Assembly (NCBI GenBank): GCA_947630695.1
Contig: CANRIM010000024.1
Span: 1-33,121 of the forward strand
DNA: 33,121 nucleotides
From: an uncultured Lachnospiraceae bacterium
GTDB taxonomy: Bacteria; Bacillota; Clostridia; Lachnospirales; Lachnospiraceae
Direction: 5' to 3'
Of the stretch, positions 31,349-33,121 are shown in pieces. Position 1 is the stretch's first letter. Each line of letters begins with the position of its first letter. A program made the position numbers and the translations under genes. Under the pieces are notes generated by a model. That model did not search any database and had not been told where the DNA came from. It was given only the letters and a program-made list of their open reading frames with translations.

Positions 31349-32926
31349 CTACTTTGCGTAGTCAGTTGCCCGTGATTCCCTGATGAGGTTTACTTTGATC
31401 TGTCCGGGGTATTCCAGTTCGGATTCAATCTGTTTGGAAATATCCCGCGCAAGCAATACCATATCATCATCACTCACATGTTCCGGTATTACCATTACCC
31501 GAATCTCTCGACCAGCCTGAATGGCATAGGATTTTTCAACTCCCTTGAAGGAATTGCTTATTTCTTCCAGTTGTTTGAGACGATTTGTATAAGTCTCCAG
31601 GGTTTCCCGTCTTGCGCCGGGCCTTGCAGCGGAAATGGCGTCGGCAGCCTGTACAATACATGCGATCAGGCTGGTAGGCTCAACATCGCCGTGATGCGCC
31701 TCCACCGCATTGATAACGATTGCATTTTCTTTATATTTACGGCATAAATCTACGCCAAGTTGGATATGGGAACCTTCCTGCTCATGGTCAACGGCTTTGC
31801 CGATATCATGCAGCAGTCCGGCACGTTTTGCCAGACGTACGTCCACGCCCAGCTCGCCTGCCAGCAGTCCGGCAAGGTGTGCCACCTCTAAGGAATGCTT
31901 CAGACCGTTCTGCCCGTAGCTGGTTCTGAATTTCAGCTTACCAAGCAAACGCACCAGTTCCGGATGAATGCTGTGAATGCCGACTTCCAGAACTGCATTT
32001 TCACCTTCTTCGCGAATGGTGGCTTCGACTTCTTTCTGCGCCTTTTCCACCATTTCTTCGATTCTGGCGGGATGAATACGACCGTCAACGATCAGCTTTT
32101 CCAAAGCGATTCTCGCGATTTCACGCCGTACCGGATCAAATCCGGAAAGAACGACGGCCTCCGGCGTATCATCGATAATCAGTTCCACACCCGTCATGGT
32201 TTCCAGTGTACGGATGTTGCGGCCCTCACGGCCGATGATACGGCCCTTCATTTCATCGTTGGGAAGCTGCACCACGGAGATCGTCGTTTCGGAAACATGA
32301 TCCGCCGCGCAGCGCTGAATGGCATTGACGACATATTCTTTTGCCTTTTTACCTGCTTCTTCTTTGGCTCTGCTTTCCATATCCTTCACCATCAGAGCCA
32401 TGTCATGCTTTACATCGTCTTCAACTGTTTTCAATAAGTATTCTTTTGCCTGGCTGGAGGTAAGACCTGAGATTCTTTCAAGTTCCTGTAACTGTTTGTC
32501 GAGCGTGTCGCTTAACTCGGCTTTTTTTCTGTTTAAATCGTCGATCTTGGAATTGTAGCTCTGCTCTTTCCGTTCCAGCATGTCGGTTTTCTTGTCCAGC
32601 GCCTCTTCCTTCGCAACAATTCTGTGCTCCTGACGCTGTACTTCATTTCTGCGCTCTCTGATTTCGTCGTCCAGCTCTTTTTTGGCTTTGATGGACTCCT
32701 CTTTCATGTCCAGCAGGGATTTGCGCCGGTCTTCTTCCAGCTTGCTTCGCTCCGCTTCCACATCTTTGAGTGCATCATCAATGATCTGACGTGCTTTTTC
32801 TTCTGCATTACCGATCTTGTTTCTGGCCACTTTCTTACAGTACTGCACTGCCAGTACCCAGGAGATCGCGCCTGCAGCAATCACAGAGATAAAAACCGCA
32901 ATGACGATTTTTAATACTTCAGTCAC
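31349..32926 (-). CDS. rny: Ribonuclease Y
   Basis: A membrane-anchored endoribonuclease that starts decay of many mRNAs in Firmicutes. It has 525 residues, the family norm. An N-terminal membrane helix spans about 5-26. A long charged coiled coil runs to about residue 200. A KH domain with [13 protein letters not shown] follows, and then an HD domain with [17 protein letters not shown]. The start is GTG at 32926, with AAGGAGG seven bases upstream. It has its own promoter and terminator. Confidence 0.97.
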   Translation of the reverse strand: MTEVLKIVIAVFISVIAAGAISWVLAVQYCKKVARNKIGNAEEKARQIIDDALKDVEAERSKLEEDRRKSLLDMKEESIKAKKELDDEIRERRNEVQRQEHRIVAKEEALDKKTDMLERKEQSYNSKIDDLNRKKAELSDTLDKQLQELERISGLTSSQAKEYLLKTVEDDVKHDMALMVKDMESRAKEEAGKKAKEYVVNAIQRCAADHVSETTISVVQLPNDEMKGRIIGREGRNIRTLETMTGVELIIDDTPEAVVLSGFDPVRREIARIALEKLIVDGRIHPARIEEMVEKAQKEVEATIREEGENAVLEVGIHSIHPELVRLLGKLKFRTSYGQNGLKHSLEVAHLAGLLAGELGVDVRLAKRAGLLHDIGKAVDHEQEGSHIQLGVDLCRKYKENAIVINAVEAHHGDVEPTSLIACIVQAADAISAARPGARRETLETYTNRLKQLEEISNSFKGVEKSYAIQAGREIRVMVIPEHVSDDDMVLLARDISKQIESELEYPGQIKVNLIRESRATDYAK

Positions 32927-32989
32927 ACTTTTACCTCCTTATTCAGTTATCAAAATACATATAGTAGAAAAACACACTATAACGGTAAA

Positions 32990-33018
32990 ATTATAAATGG
33001 ATTCCAAAAAGAAGTCAA
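32990..33018 (-). promoter_or_regulatory. rny promoter
   Basis: On the minus strand TTGACT (33013-33018) and TATAAT (32990-32995) have a 17-base spacer. The leader would be about 55 bases long. Confidence 0.8.
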
Positions 33019-33047
33019 GAAAAAAGCTATCCATTAAATTGGTCGGT

Positions 33048-33072
33048 GAAGTGAAAAGTTAACTTCCACTTC
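33048..33072. repeat. Near-perfect palindrome at the right edge
   Basis: GAAGTG and CACTTC flank AAGTTAACTT-like inner arms, giving about 12 paired bases per arm with one bulge and no loop. On the minus strand AAGTGGAAGTT here is repeated as AAGTGGAGGTT (10 of 11 identical) about 45 bases upstream, near 33107-33117. There is no T-run to make it a plain terminator. The remainder of the edge (33073-33121) shows no gene. Confidence 0.5.
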
Positions 33073-33121
33073 TAAGGGGTCCAAGTAGAAATTAGTCTTT
33101 CTCCAACCTCCACTTGAAATC

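Noticed and set aside
33080-33100. AATTTCTACT on the minus strand, like the core of Cas12a direct repeats
   Set aside because: The matching TAGAT half of the hairpin is missing, there is no second copy, and there are no cas genes.

Overview
The window looks like a chromosomal segment of a gut-type Clostridia, most likely a Lachnospiraceae member. Reasons: mid-range GC, AGGAGG-type ribosome sites, sigma-A style promoters, a T-box leader, a DUF5688 gene (a family I associate with Lachnospiraceae), a SpoIIM-like sporulation protein beside a XerD recombinase, ribonuclease Y, a dimeric glycyl-tRNA synthetase next to pyruvate phosphate dikinase, and an LPXTG surface protein. Genus is not determinable by eye. 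I see no phage, complete insertion sequence, CRISPR array or rRNA.

Layout. 1-3.9 kb: a CsoR-controlled copper operon (csoR-copA), then queA with an apparently leaderless promoter. 3.9-6.2 kb: divergent GH105 unsaturated glucuronyl/galacturonyl hydrolase overlapping a DMT-family transporter, then a lone tRNA-Thr(GGT). 6.2-9.1 kb: a CmpB-like membrane protein, divergent from a YtrA-type GntR repressor with its ABC ATPase and permease. 9.1-11.55 kb: a tryptophan T-box riboswitch controlling a TrpB2-type tryptophan synthase beta chain plus a HAD phosphatase. 11.6-16.2 kb: a sortase-anchored LamG-like surface protein, converging on an operon of a hybrid sensor histidine kinase (with an extracytoplasmic solute-binding domain) and a cytosolic sialidase-like beta-propeller protein. 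16.2-23.9 kb: housekeeping genes on the minus strand (ppdK, glyQS, DUF5688, a SEDS protein, efp, yqeG). 24-25.6 kb: an ABC-F ATPase on the plus strand. 25.7-33 kb: a polytopic GT-C-like membrane protein, a small single-pass protein, xerD, spoIIM-like, an aspartate/aromatic aminotransferase and rny.

The regulatory layer is unusually readable. A CsoR operator lies exactly in the spacer of its promoter. A YtrA-type palindrome overlaps a perfect consensus -10. A Trp specifier codon is visible in the T-box. A long terminator hairpin contains the ribosome site of the spoIIM-like gene. A GAACATA/TATGTTC palindrome brackets the aminotransferase -10.

The least explained parts are the sensor-kinase/sialidase-like operon beside the LPXTG protein, the GH105-transporter overlap, the spoIIM hairpin, and an ABC-F protein in which one composite ATP site appears degenerate in both of its halves. 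No clearly new multi-gene defence or mobile system is visible. The only stretch above 300 bases without a gene is 11135-11728, which holds the T-box leader, its promoter and the promoter region of the surface protein.
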